Assembly (NCBI GenBank): GCA_944393275.1
Contig: CALXZQ010000058.1
Location: forward strand, 1 to 7,078
DNA length: 7,078 bases
DNA from: an uncultured Clostridia bacterium
Lineage (GTDB): Bacteria > Bacillota > Clostridia > TANB77 > CAG-508
Direction of reading: 5' to 3'
Part shown: positions 1 to 5,204 of the stretch, piece by piece
How positions within the stretch are numbered: position 1 is the stretch's first letter
Layout of the letters: each line of letters starts with the position of its first letter
The notes under the pieces: generated by a model
Databases searched by the model: none
What the model was told of the DNA's origin: nothing
What the model saw: only the letters and a program-made list of their open reading frames with translations
Translations under genes and position numbers: made by a program

Positions 1-665
1 TCACCTTCATCTGCATTACATACAACATACTTTTGTTCTCCCTCTGCCATTTTAGTAAATGACCATTTCTTACCTGTTGGGAAACCAGCTCCTCCACGTC
101 CTCTTAATCCTGAATCTGAAATCACTTTAATAACTTCATCAGGTGTCATAGTAAATAAGACCTTCTCTAAGGCTCTATATCCATCAAATGCTATATATTC
201 TTCGATATTTTCTGGGTCTATTACTCCACAATTTTTAAGTGCAATTCTTTTTTGTTTTTTATAGAAATTTAATTCATCTAATTGTTTAACTGTTGAGTTA
301 TCTATATCCTTGCAAAGTAATCTTTCTACTATCTCTCCTTTTTGAATATGCCTCTCAATTATTTCTTGGCAATCTTCTGGTTTAACCATTGCATAAAATA
401 TATCCTCTGGTCTTATAATTACAATTGGTCCTTTTGCACATAAACCAAAACATCCAGTTTGAATTACTCTCACATTTTCTATGTTTTTTTCCTTTAATAT
501 TTTTCTAAAATTCTCTAATATCTGAGGAGATTTAGAAGATGTACATCCTGTACCATGGCAAACTAGAATATGTTTTTCTCTTGTATCAGCCAATTTATTT
601 ACTCTTAAATCAAGCTCTTTTCTTTTTACTTCTCTTATTCTATTAATCTCTTCTATTGTTTTCAT
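1..665 (-). CDS. hydB: NuoF/HydB-type NADH-binding flavin and Fe-S subunit (5' part, runs off left edge)
   Basis: The N-terminal 221 residues of a NuoF-like subunit can be read without a stop from ATG at 663-665. By family knowledge this subunit oxidises or reduces NAD(H) through FMN and passes electrons to Fe-S clusters, in the cytoplasm, as part of an electron-bifurcating [FeFe] hydrogenase (HydABC/Hnd) or a related NAD-linked complex. What is visible: a thioredoxin-like [2Fe-2S] domain with Cys36, Cys41, Cys72 and Cys76 (CHGTGC, then CFGLC), then the start of the NADH/FMN domain with the glycine-rich GLRGRGGAGFPTGKKW at residues 186-201 and CNADEG at the cut. Family members with this fused N-terminal domain are usually about 600 residues, so roughly the last two thirds are outside the window. 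The start follows AAGGAG and lies 21 bp after the NuoE-like gene, in the same operon. The partner enzyme (HydA hydrogenase or a formate dehydrogenase) would lie to the left and cannot be seen, so the symbol is provisional. Confidence 0.9.
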   Translation of the reverse strand, partial: MKTIEEINRIREVKRKELDLRVNKLADTREKHILVCHGTGCTSSKSPQILENFRKILKEKNIENVRVIQTGCFGLCAKGPIVIIRPEDIFYAMVKPEDCQEIIERHIQKGEIVERLLCKDIDNSTVKQLDELNFYKKQKRIALKNCGVIDPENIEEYIAFDGYRALEKVLFTMTPDEVIKVISDSGLRGRGGAGFPTGKKWSFTKMAEGEQKYVVCNADEG

Positions 666-686
666 ATTACAAAGCTCCTTTCTTTT

Positions 687-1175
687 TTAATCTTTCATAT
701 ATTTATCTAAAACTTCATCCATCATTTTAACTGTAGCTTTGCCAAAAACTTCATCGTTTATTGTAAAGACTGGAGCTAAACCACAAGCACCTACACATCT
801 TGTTGCTTCTAACGAGAATTTTCCATCTTCTGTAGTTTGTCCTACTTCTATTCCTAGTCTTTCTTTTACTCTATCTATTATCTTTTCAGAACCTTTTACG
901 AAACATGCTGTTCCTAAACAAACTGCTATATGATATTTTCCTTTAGGTTTTAGAGTAAATCTAGAATAAAATGTAACTACTCCATATATTTCTGCCATTG
1001 GTACAGATAAATATTCTGAAATTGCAAGCTGAGCTTTTTCTGGTACATATCCATAATATTCTTGTACTTCATTTAAGATTTGTATTAGATTATCTTTATC
1101 TTGTTTATATTTATCTAATATTTCTTGTAATTTTGGGTCTTTTCCACTACATCCTTCACATTTATTATTTTCCAT
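687..1175 (-). CDS. hydC: NuoE/HydC-type thioredoxin-like [2Fe-2S] subunit
   Basis: A 162-residue small subunit of a NAD(P)-linked hydrogenase or NADH dehydrogenase-like complex. It carries one [2Fe-2S] cluster in a thioredoxin-like fold and works with the NuoF-like protein encoded just downstream. A helical N-terminal part (about 14-75, containing YYGYVP and the family-typical EIYGVVTFYSRF) is followed by the cluster domain with Cys86, Cys91 (CLGTAC), Cys127 and Cys131 (CVGAC), the spacing expected for NuoE. The length is normal for the family. An extra CEGC at residues 6-9 sits in the poorly conserved N-terminus; I do not assign it a function. It is the first gene of the operon as far as the window shows. 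The start at 1173-1175 has no good Shine-Dalgarno directly upstream: the AAAGGAG motif lies about 38 nt away, beyond an inverted repeat (separate entry). Function by homology is secure; which catalytic subunit it serves is inference. Confidence 0.93.
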   Translation of the reverse strand: MENNKCEGCSGKDPKLQEILDKYKQDKDNLIQILNEVQEYYGYVPEKAQLAISEYLSVPMAEIYGVVTFYSRFTLKPKGKYHIAVCLGTACFVKGSEKIIDRVKERLGIEVGQTTEDGKFSLEATRCVGACGLAPVFTINDEVFGKATVKMMDEVLDKYMKD

Positions 1176-1220
1176 TTCTTATTCATGTTAGAAATTTTGC
1201 AGTTCTAACATATCTCCTTT
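1176..1220 (-). promoter_or_regulatory. Ribosome binding site split by a hairpin, upstream of hydC
   Basis: Read on the minus strand, AAAGGAGAT (1220-1212) is followed by ATGTTAGAA (1211-1203), a 9-nt loop, TTCTAACAT (1193-1185), then GAATAAGAA and the hydC ATG. The two 9-nt arms are perfect complements. AGGAG lies 38 nt from the start codon in linear sequence, but only 11 nt if the 27-nt hairpin is folded and looped out. The repeat could act in the RNA (bringing the ribosome binding site to the start) or in the DNA as a palindromic operator; the sequence alone does not decide. It does not match the TTGTTAANNNNTTAACAA-like Rex site. Confidence 0.5.
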
Positions 1221-1274
1221 CTTCGTTTTTTAGTACACTTAAATTTATTCTTAATTTTTAATTTTAATAACTTA

Positions 1275-1302
1275 ATTATAGATTTTAGAGAATACATGTA
1301 TA
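1275..1302 (-). promoter_or_regulatory. Candidate sigma-A promoter for the hyd operon
   Basis: On the minus strand, TATACA (1302-1297) as a 4-of-6 match to the -35 box is followed after 16 bp by a perfect TATAAT (1280-1275). Transcription would begin near 1268 and give a leader of about 90 nt before hydC, long enough to contain the split ribosome binding site. It lies just past the stop codon of the acetyltransferase gene, where I see no clear terminator, so read-through is also possible. The A+T-rich background makes chance -10 matches common. Confidence 0.45.
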
Positions 1303-1316
1303 TCAGCTTATTTCTT

Positions 1317-1883
1317 TTATTCTTCTTCACTTATATTTTTTATTACTCTGCATGGGTTTCCAACTGCAACTACATTTGATGGAATGTCTTTGTTTACAAC
1401 ACTTCCTGCTCCAATTACAACATTGTCCCCTATTGTAACTCCTGGAAGTACAACTACATTTCCTCCAATCCATACATTGTTTCCTATATTGATTGGTTTT
1501 GCATATTCTATTCCTTTATTTCTTAAACTATATTCTATGGGGTGACCTGATGTGTAGAATCCACAATTAGGTGCAACAAAAACATTATCTCCAAAAGTTA
1601 CTTTTCCTGCATCTAATATTACTAAATTGTGGTTTGAATAAAAATTTTCTCCAATATGAATATTATAACCGTAATCACATAAAAATGGTTGTTCAATTAA
1701 AAAATTATCTTTTGAATCTCCTAACATATCCTTTAAAAAGGCTTTTCTTTCTTCTAAGTTTGATGGCTTAATATTGTTGTATTCAAAACATTTATCTTTA
1801 GCCATATTCCTTTCATTTATTAATTCTTCATCAAAGTTTGGATTATATAACTCTCCTAGTAACATTTTTTCTTTTTCCGTCAT
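1317..1883 (-). CDS. maa: Maltose/galactoside O-acetyltransferase family (sugar O-acetyltransferase)
   Basis: A 188-residue cytoplasmic enzyme of the left-handed beta-helix acetyltransferase family. By family knowledge it moves an acetyl group from acetyl-CoA to the hydroxyl of a sugar such as maltose, glucose or a galactoside. The N-terminal Mac-type domain starts with MTEKEKMLLGELYNP (1-15), close to the usual Maa opening. Hexapeptide repeats run from about residue 75 to 180 (for example IHIGEN, VTFGDN, INIGNN, VTIGDN, VVIGAG). His114 in TSGHP matches the catalytic histidine of LacA (His115), and GNPCRVI near the end is the family closing motif. The length is normal. The start has AGGAGG 7 nt upstream (1891-1896). 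The gene lies between the amidase terminator and the hyd promoter, so it is probably a single-gene unit; I see no convincing -35/-10 pair for it. The true acceptor sugar cannot be told from sequence, and the symbol marks the family only. Confidence 0.92.
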   Translation of the reverse strand: MTEKEKMLLGELYNPNFDEELINERNMAKDKCFEYNNIKPSNLEERKAFLKDMLGDSKDNFLIEQPFLCDYGYNIHIGENFYSNHNLVILDAGKVTFGDNVFVAPNCGFYTSGHPIEYSLRNKGIEYAKPINIGNNVWIGGNVVVLPGVTIGDNVVIGAGSVVNKDIPSNVVAVGNPCRVIKNISEEE

Positions 1884-1939
1884 AGTACATCCTCCTATAA
1901 GCTGTTATTTTTCTACTTAATATACTATCATAAAAGGAT

Positions 1940-1975
1940 AAAAAAAGAAAGATAATTTTCTATTTATCTTCCTTT
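1940..1975 (-). terminator. Rho-independent terminator of the amidase gene, overlapping its 3' end
   Basis: On the minus strand AAAGGAAGATAA (1975-1964) pairs with TTATCTTTCTTT (1955-1944) over 12 bp including one G-U pair. The 8-nt loop contains the amidase stop codon, and the 3' arm runs directly into a T-rich tract to 1940. The 5' arm is made of the last amidase codons (Leu-Lys-Glu-Asp-Lys). The stem is A+T-rich and therefore weak for its length. Confidence 0.65.
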
Positions 1976-2634
1976 AATATTACTTCTACTTTTTCAACAA
2001 ATTCTTCCATTCGATTGTCTTTTAATATTGAATGAGGACAATCTTTACCAGAAAAGTTATTGTGTGTTTTTATATCTTTTAGTTTTAAATCATATTCTTT
2101 AAGCAAATACGCTACTAGTTTAGTTGCATTATCAAATGTTTTATCAAAATCTCCATCTTCATTTACACAAAGTTCTACACCTACACCATTATTGTTGCCA
2201 ATTCTATCTCCTGCATGATATGCTATCTCATTATCTGGTATATGATGATATATCTCCTTATCATCTACCGTATAATGCCATGATTTAGTTTCCGTATTAT
2301 TATTACTTAAATATTCAGCATGATTTTTAGCAGCAGCACCATTTGCGAAATTATCTGTTTCATGTATAACGATATACTTTATTTTTCTCTTTGTTCCTGG
2401 TCTTGCTATTGTTCCTTCTTCTATTAATTGTGTATGTACAGGAATCCCATATACCTCAGTTGGAAAACTAGATGTTTCATTTATTTTTCTATCATCTTTC
2501 TCTTTAATATATTCTAATATAAGTCTAATTCCTATTATAGCTGAAGTTATAATAGTTGCTATAAGAATTATTACAAGCACAGAAATTAAAATACCTTTTA
2601 TTAATTTATTTTTATCTTTTATAATAAGTTTCAT
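1960..2634 (-). CDS. Membrane-anchored N-acetylmuramoyl-L-alanine amidase (Amidase_2 family)
   Basis: A cell-wall hydrolase predicted to cut the amide bond between N-acetylmuramic acid and the stem peptide. From ATG at 2634 it is 224 residues: a lysine-rich N-terminus, one hydrophobic segment (about 14-41) that anchors it or serves as an uncleaved signal, a short linker, then the T7 lysozyme-like amidase domain (about 80-215). Likely zinc ligands are His91 (VIHET), His191 (THNNFSGKDCPH) and Cys199; other family features are WHYTVDD, AYHAGD and VGVELC. I chose this start over the in-frame ATG at 2700 because a strong promoter has its -10 box at 2704-2709, which puts the transcript start at about 2697, downstream of that codon. 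Also, the extra 22 residues are not signal-like, and a weak AGGT lies 10 nt before ATG 2634. An ATG at 2682 is a further alternative. It is probably a single-gene unit, with a promoter in front and a terminator behind. A role in wall turnover or spore germination would be inference. Confidence 0.88.
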   Translation of the reverse strand: MKLIIKDKNKLIKGILISVLVIILIATIITSAIIGIRLILEYIKEKDDRKINETSSFPTEVYGIPVHTQLIEEGTIARPGTKRKIKYIVIHETDNFANGAAAKNHAEYLSNNNTETKSWHYTVDDKEIYHHIPDNEIAYHAGDRIGNNNGVGVELCVNEDGDFDKTFDNATKLVAYLLKEYDLKLKDIKTHNNFSGKDCPHSILKDNRMEEFVEKVEVILKEDK

Positions 2635-2703
2635 AATTTTTATACCTACGCAAATTTTTTCTTTATTATTTATACTATACATATTATTATTTTTATACAT
2701 TAA

Positions 2704-2732
2704 TTTATATCATAGTATTATTCTTTTCTCAA
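2704..2732 (-). promoter_or_regulatory. Sigma-A-type promoter of the amidase gene
   Basis: On the minus strand TTGAGA (2732-2727, 5 of 6 to consensus) and TATAAA (2709-2704, 5 of 6) are separated by exactly 17 bp. This is the best-formed promoter in the window. The expected start near 2697 gives a leader of about 63 nt to the ATG at 2634. Confidence 0.65.
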
Positions 2733-2754
2733 TATAGCTTAATTAAAATTAATA

Positions 2755-2783
2755 AAAGATTAATATTTACACGTATAATCTTT
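2755..2783. repeat. Short inverted repeat upstream of the amidase promoter
   Basis: AAAGATTA (2755-2762) and TAATCTTT (2776-2783) are perfect inverted copies with a 13-nt spacer. A TATAAT (2774-2779, plus strand) overlaps the right arm. It lies between the amidase promoter and the dead plus-strand gene, so it could be an old operator or a chance A+T-rich palindrome. The rest of 2733-2830 shows nothing else I can support. Confidence 0.3.
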
Positions 2784-2835
2784 ACGGATATAATTTTATT
2801 AAATTTAGAGTGAAATATAATTATGAGTGGAGGTT

Positions 2836-3096
2836 ATGATTTTTTATAGTTGGAAGAGATAGAAATAAAGTGAAATATGTGACATTCTTGATAAATATAA
2901 TACATCATATTATTGTTCCTTGGAAAATGAATAGTCTAATACATAAGAATGATTTAGAATGGTAAGAAGAAATCTAAAAATTTCTTCTTAGTACTACCTG
3001 CTAGAAAATCTGCTCATATTGAAGCGGGTATTGCTTATGGCTTAGGTAAAATTTGATAGAATATTTTCAGATGGGCATGAATTAATAGAATTTTAG
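2836..3096 (+). pseudogene. Degraded nucleoside 2-deoxyribosyltransferase-like gene
   Basis: No reading frame is open through this stretch, but gene-like pieces line up in order on the plus strand. A GGAGG (2829-2833) stands only 2 nt before an ATG (2836-2838). In the next frame FFIVGRDRNKVKYVTFLI reads from 2840. After stops and shifts, NFFLVLPARKSAHIEAG reads from 2979 and continues IAYGLGK to 3050. A +1 shift then gives FDRIFSDGHELIEF and a stop at 3094-3096. The LP-x4-AHIEAGIAYGLGK block resembles the catalytic region of nucleoside 2-deoxyribosyltransferases and their uncharacterised relatives, where the Glu is the nucleophile. The distance from FFIVG to LVLPA, and the tail, are both shorter than I would expect, so several deletions are likely besides point shifts. 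It is clearly not translated as one protein. The family call rests mainly on the HIEAG block and is moderately sure. A perfect hairpin terminator follows 2 bp after the last stop. Confidence 0.6.
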
Positions 3097-3097
3097 C

Positions 3098-3135
3098 TAA
3101 TAAAGAGAATGTATAAACACACATTCTCTTTATTA
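3098..3135. terminator. Bidirectional hairpin terminator between the dead gene and the HAD gene
   Basis: TAATAAAGAGAATGT (3098-3112) and ACATTCTCTTTATTA (3121-3135) form a perfect 15-bp stem with an 8-nt loop. It sits between the end of the plus-strand pseudogene and the 3' end of the minus-strand HAD gene, so it can serve both. There is no long T run outside the stem; the TTTATTA within the arm must play that part. Confidence 0.65.
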
Positions 3136-3145
3136 ATATAATTTC

Positions 3146-3757
3146 CTATATAGAGATATTATTTTCTTTTAAATCTTTTATTAGATCTTCAAAATTATTG
3201 TAATCAAATATATGTCCTTTCATGCCACAATCAATACTGCTTTGAATATTCTGTTTATTATCATCTATGAAAAAACACTCCTCTGGTACTAAGTTAAACT
3301 TTTCAAATAACCTATAATATATTTTTTTGTTTGGTTTCATCATTTTTTCAATTGCTGAGATTAAATATCCATCTATATACTTTGCTATTTCCAGGCTTTT
3401 TATATAATTATATACTTCAATATGAGTATTAGATAAAATATATATATTATATCCTTTAGATTTCAACTCCTTTATTAGATCTGTTGTTTTTGTAATAATT
3501 GGCATATATGTATACCAAGTGTTCATTATATCTTCTACTTTATCTTTTAAATTATTAGGTAATCTTCCTTTAAATTTTTGAATAGCAGTATTATAATCTA
3601 ATATCCCCTCATCTAATTTAAGCCATTCCTCTGTTTTAAATATATTATTCTTAACTAATTCTTGTTCATTTTTATTGTTTGTAAAATTAGCTGCCATTTT
3701 TCCTTCATCCCATTTGAATATTACGTTTCCTAAGTCAAATACTATATTTTTTATCAC
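3146..3757 (-). CDS. HAD-family phosphatase (subfamily IA, YihX-like)
   Basis: A 203-residue cytoplasmic haloacid dehalogenase-type hydrolase, likely a phosphatase acting on a small phosphorylated metabolite. Motif I is FDLGNV with nucleophile Asp8; the usual second Asp (position 10) is Gly, as in the DLGNV form of E. coli YihX, an alpha-glucose-1-phosphate phosphatase. An all-helical cap covers about residues 17-88. Motif II is ILSNT (Ser109), motif III is Lys141 in KPNKKIY, and motif IV is FIDDN with Asp165 and Asp166, so all core elements are present. The length fits the family (YihX is 199). The start is a GTG at 3755-3757, with AGGAGG 7 nt upstream (3765-3770); an ATG 2 nt further up is out of frame and stops at once. 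It is divergent from the cysteine peptidase gene and has its own extended -10 promoter. The substrate cannot be assigned; glucose-1-phosphate is only a suggestion from the family. Confidence 0.9.
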   Translation of the reverse strand: MIKNIVFDLGNVIFKWDEGKMAANFTNNKNEQELVKNNIFKTEEWLKLDEGILDYNTAIQKFKGRLPNNLKDKVEDIMNTWYTYMPIITKTTDLIKELKSKGYNIYILSNTHIEVYNYIKSLEIAKYIDGYLISAIEKMMKPNKKIYYRLFEKFNLVPEECFFIDDNKQNIQSSIDCGMKGHIFDYNNFEDLIKDLKENNISI

Positions 3758-3825
3758 ATTAGCACCTCCTATTTTTCTTCGTCTTCTACTATCAATATTT
3801 TTTGCATTTTATCACTTTCAAAATG

Positions 3826-3834
3826 ATTATAGCA
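3826..3834 (-). promoter_or_regulatory. Extended -10 promoter of the HAD gene
   Basis: On the minus strand TGCTATAAT (3834-3826) is a perfect extended -10 element (TGnTATAAT). The sequence at the -35 distance (CTATAT) is poor, which extended -10 promoters tolerate. Transcription would start near 3819 and leave a leader of about 60 nt before the GTG. Confidence 0.55.
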
Positions 3835-3871
3835 CATTTTTAATTTTTATATAGAGCATTATAAGAAAAAC

Positions 3872-3925
3872 TTAAGATTTGTTTAATCCGTTCTTAAAGA
3901 CTTTTCCTTATATATCTTGTATATT
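3872..3925 (+). promoter_or_regulatory. Phased TTAA array and -10 region before the cysteine peptidase gene
   Basis: TTAA occurs at 3872, 3883 and 3894 (TTAAGA, TTAATC, TTAAAG), exactly one 11-bp step apart, with an imperfect further copy ATAAG at 3861. Direct repeats with an 11-bp step are the usual layout for OmpR/PhoB-type response regulators. A TATATT (3920-3925) could be the -10 box, and no good -35 is found where one is needed; the last repeat lies just there, as in activator-dependent promoters. TTAA is common in such A+T-rich DNA, so the spacing, not the words, is the evidence. Confidence 0.35.
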
Positions 3926-3950
3926 AAAAATAACGTAAGGAGGTTATAAG

Positions 3951-4697
3951 GTGAAAAACAAAAAAATATTATTTGCTTTTATAATTATTTTAATTCTAAT
4001 ATTTTATAATATTAATAAGACTGCATTCCATAATATTGCTGCCTTTATATCAAGTTTTATATCAAATCTTAATGATTCTACTAATTATGAGATAATAAAA
4101 CAAGATTTTAATAAAGATTATTTAGGTATAGGACAAGAACGAGTTGAAAATCAAGATGGTTATTTTACTACTTTTACTACAACCAAAGATAATTTAAGAA
4201 CTTACATAGAATATAAACAAAACGGTAATTCTTCTTGGAGCAATAAAAGTTACTGGGGTGGAACTATGGAAGAAAATGGTTGTGGTATAACTTCTATGTC
4301 AATAATACTTAGTGGTTACAGAAAAACTTTTACTCCTGAAGATTTAAGAAAAAAATATTATCCTGTATTAAAATCTGAGAACATCTCATCTGAATTAGCC
4401 AATACTTTTGGAATTAAAAATTCTGATTTTCTCTATGATTCTACTAGTCTTTCTAGTAAGAAAATAATAGAACACTTAAAATCTAATAGACCAATTCTTG
4501 TTTGTTTATGGAATAATCCTAGAGATAACCGTTGGACAACAGCATCACATTATATGGTATTACTAGCTGCTACGGACAATATGGTATATGTATCTAATCC
4601 CAATGGACTTGAAAATGATAGCAAAAGTTCTGGGTGGTATAACATCAATGAAATTACCCCATATCTTGCAAAAGTTTTGTACATAGAAAGCTATTAG
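3951..4697 (+). CDS. Secreted or membrane-anchored C39-like cysteine peptidase
   Basis: A 248-residue protein with a lysine-rich N-terminus and one hydrophobic segment (about 6-20) that acts as a signal or anchor, followed by a spacer and a papain-fold domain of the Peptidase_C39_2 type (about 84-246). The domain opens with YIEYKQNGNSSWS, where Gln90 fits the oxyanion-hole glutamine. Cys111 in EENGCGITSMSI is the likely nucleophile, His200 in SHYMVLL the base, and Asn216 or Asn218 in VSNPNG the third residue. So all catalytic positions are present. Unlike bacteriocin-exporting C39 proteins it has no ABC transporter domains, and no double-glycine precursor gene lies nearby. It therefore probably works outside the cell on an unknown peptide, wall or host substrate. 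The start is GTG with AAGGAGG 6 nt upstream (3937-3943). It is a single-gene unit, divergent from the HAD gene, with its own terminator and possibly response-regulator control (TTAA array). Confidence 0.85.
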   Translation: MKNKKILFAFIIILILIFYNINKTAFHNIAAFISSFISNLNDSTNYEIIKQDFNKDYLGIGQERVENQDGYFTTFTTTKDNLRTYIEYKQNGNSSWSNKSYWGGTMEENGCGITSMSIILSGYRKTFTPEDLRKKYYPVLKSENISSELANTFGIKNSDFLYDSTSLSSKKIIEHLKSNRPILVCLWNNPRDNRWTTASHYMVLLAATDNMVYVSNPNGLENDSKSSGWYNINEITPYLAKVLYIESY

Positions 4698-4705
4698 ATA
4701 GCATA

Positions 4706-4740
4706 AAGCAGTATGTAGATAAAACATACTGCTTGTATTT
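4706..4740 (+). terminator. Rho-independent terminator of the cysteine peptidase gene
   Basis: AAGCAGTATGT (4706-4716) and ACATACTGCTT (4724-4734) form a perfect 11-bp stem with a 7-nt loop, followed by GTATTTTT. It begins 8 nt after the peptidase stop codon. The PPC-domain gene converges from the right and ends at 4743, so the hairpin may stop both transcripts, although the T tract favours the plus strand. Confidence 0.8.
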
Positions 4741-4742
4741 TT

Positions 4743-5138
4743 CTATTTCTTTCTAATAACTAATTCTTTATACCCAGTGGTCTCGTCCATTTCTCTAGTA
4801 AAGGTATAATCTTCTAATTCTAATATTACAATTTCTGCTGTGGTATTTACTAAGCATCCTTCTTTTAAGTGCCCTCCATATGTATTTAATTCTTCATCTG
4901 ATACAGATATATGTATATGACATCCATCACTTGAGAAAGTACCAGTCGAAGATACTATCTCTAAATTTTTTTCTAATTTAATACAATCTTTTCCTCCAGC
5001 ATTGCGAATAACAGCTTCATAAAGACATCCAACACAAGATGCAATAACACCTGCTTTTATATTATTTTCTTTAATATATTTTTCTAATTCTATTTTTAGA
5101 TCTTGTCCCTTTGTTAATCTAAACGCATGTTCTTTCAT
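4743..5138 (-). CDS. PPC/DUF296-domain protein
   Basis: A 131-residue protein made of a single PPC (plants and prokaryotes conserved, DUF296) domain. Bacterial and archaeal members are small trimeric proteins; some are annotated as DNA-binding because of the plant AT-hook homologues, but their bacterial role is not established. Visible family features are FRLTKGQDL (6-14), the STGTFSSDG turn (64-72), the HIHISVSDEE block with His74 and His76, and GGHL with His90. The three histidines match the conserved, probably metal-binding, site. There is no AT-hook, so I would not call it a transcription factor. AAGGAG lies 6 nt before the ATG. Upstream, the strong terminator of the small HTH-like gene ends only about 32 bp from the start codon, leaving room for little more than an A+T-rich -10 region. 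The gene may depend on read-through or on a weak promoter. Confidence 0.87.
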   Translation of the reverse strand: MKEHAFRLTKGQDLKIELEKYIKENNIKAGVIASCVGCLYEAVIRNAGGKDCIKLEKNLEIVSSTGTFSSDGCHIHISVSDEELNTYGGHLKEGCLVNTTAEIVILELEDYTFTREMDETTGYKELVIRKK

Positions 5139-5170
5139 ACTATTCTCCTTAATTTATTTTTATATTTATA

Positions 5171-5197
5171 TAAAAACAGTGGGGGTAGAGCCCCCAC
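5171..5197 (-). terminator. Strong G/C-rich terminator of the small HTH-like gene
   Basis: On the minus strand GTGGGGG (5197... reading to 5191) pairs with CCCCCAC (5185-5179) across a 5-nt loop, followed by TGTTTTTATA. This is a textbook intrinsic terminator, and its G/C-only core is unlike every other terminator in the window but matches the unusual composition of the gene it follows. Confidence 0.85.
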
Positions 5198-5204
5198 CTT
5201 TGGT

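Noticed and set aside
739..1261. Plus-strand open frames opposite hydC (739-933 and 998-1261)
   Set aside because: They lie antisense to a well-conserved gene, lack ribosome binding sites and give low-complexity Leu/Phe/Ile-rich translations.
1292..1301. Palindrome ATACATGTAT near the hyd promoter
   Set aside because: Ten-base A+T-rich palindromes are expected by chance here, and I know no regulator site it matches; it overlaps the candidate promoter spacer only loosely.
1176..1320. Known riboswitch or T-box in the hydC leader
   Set aside because: The leader of about 90 nt shows one simple hairpin and none of the conserved cores of riboswitches or T-boxes that I can recognise.
2635..2700. 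ATG at 2700 as the amidase start
   Set aside because: The promoter -10 box at 2704-2709 puts the transcript start at about 2697, and no Shine-Dalgarno precedes it.
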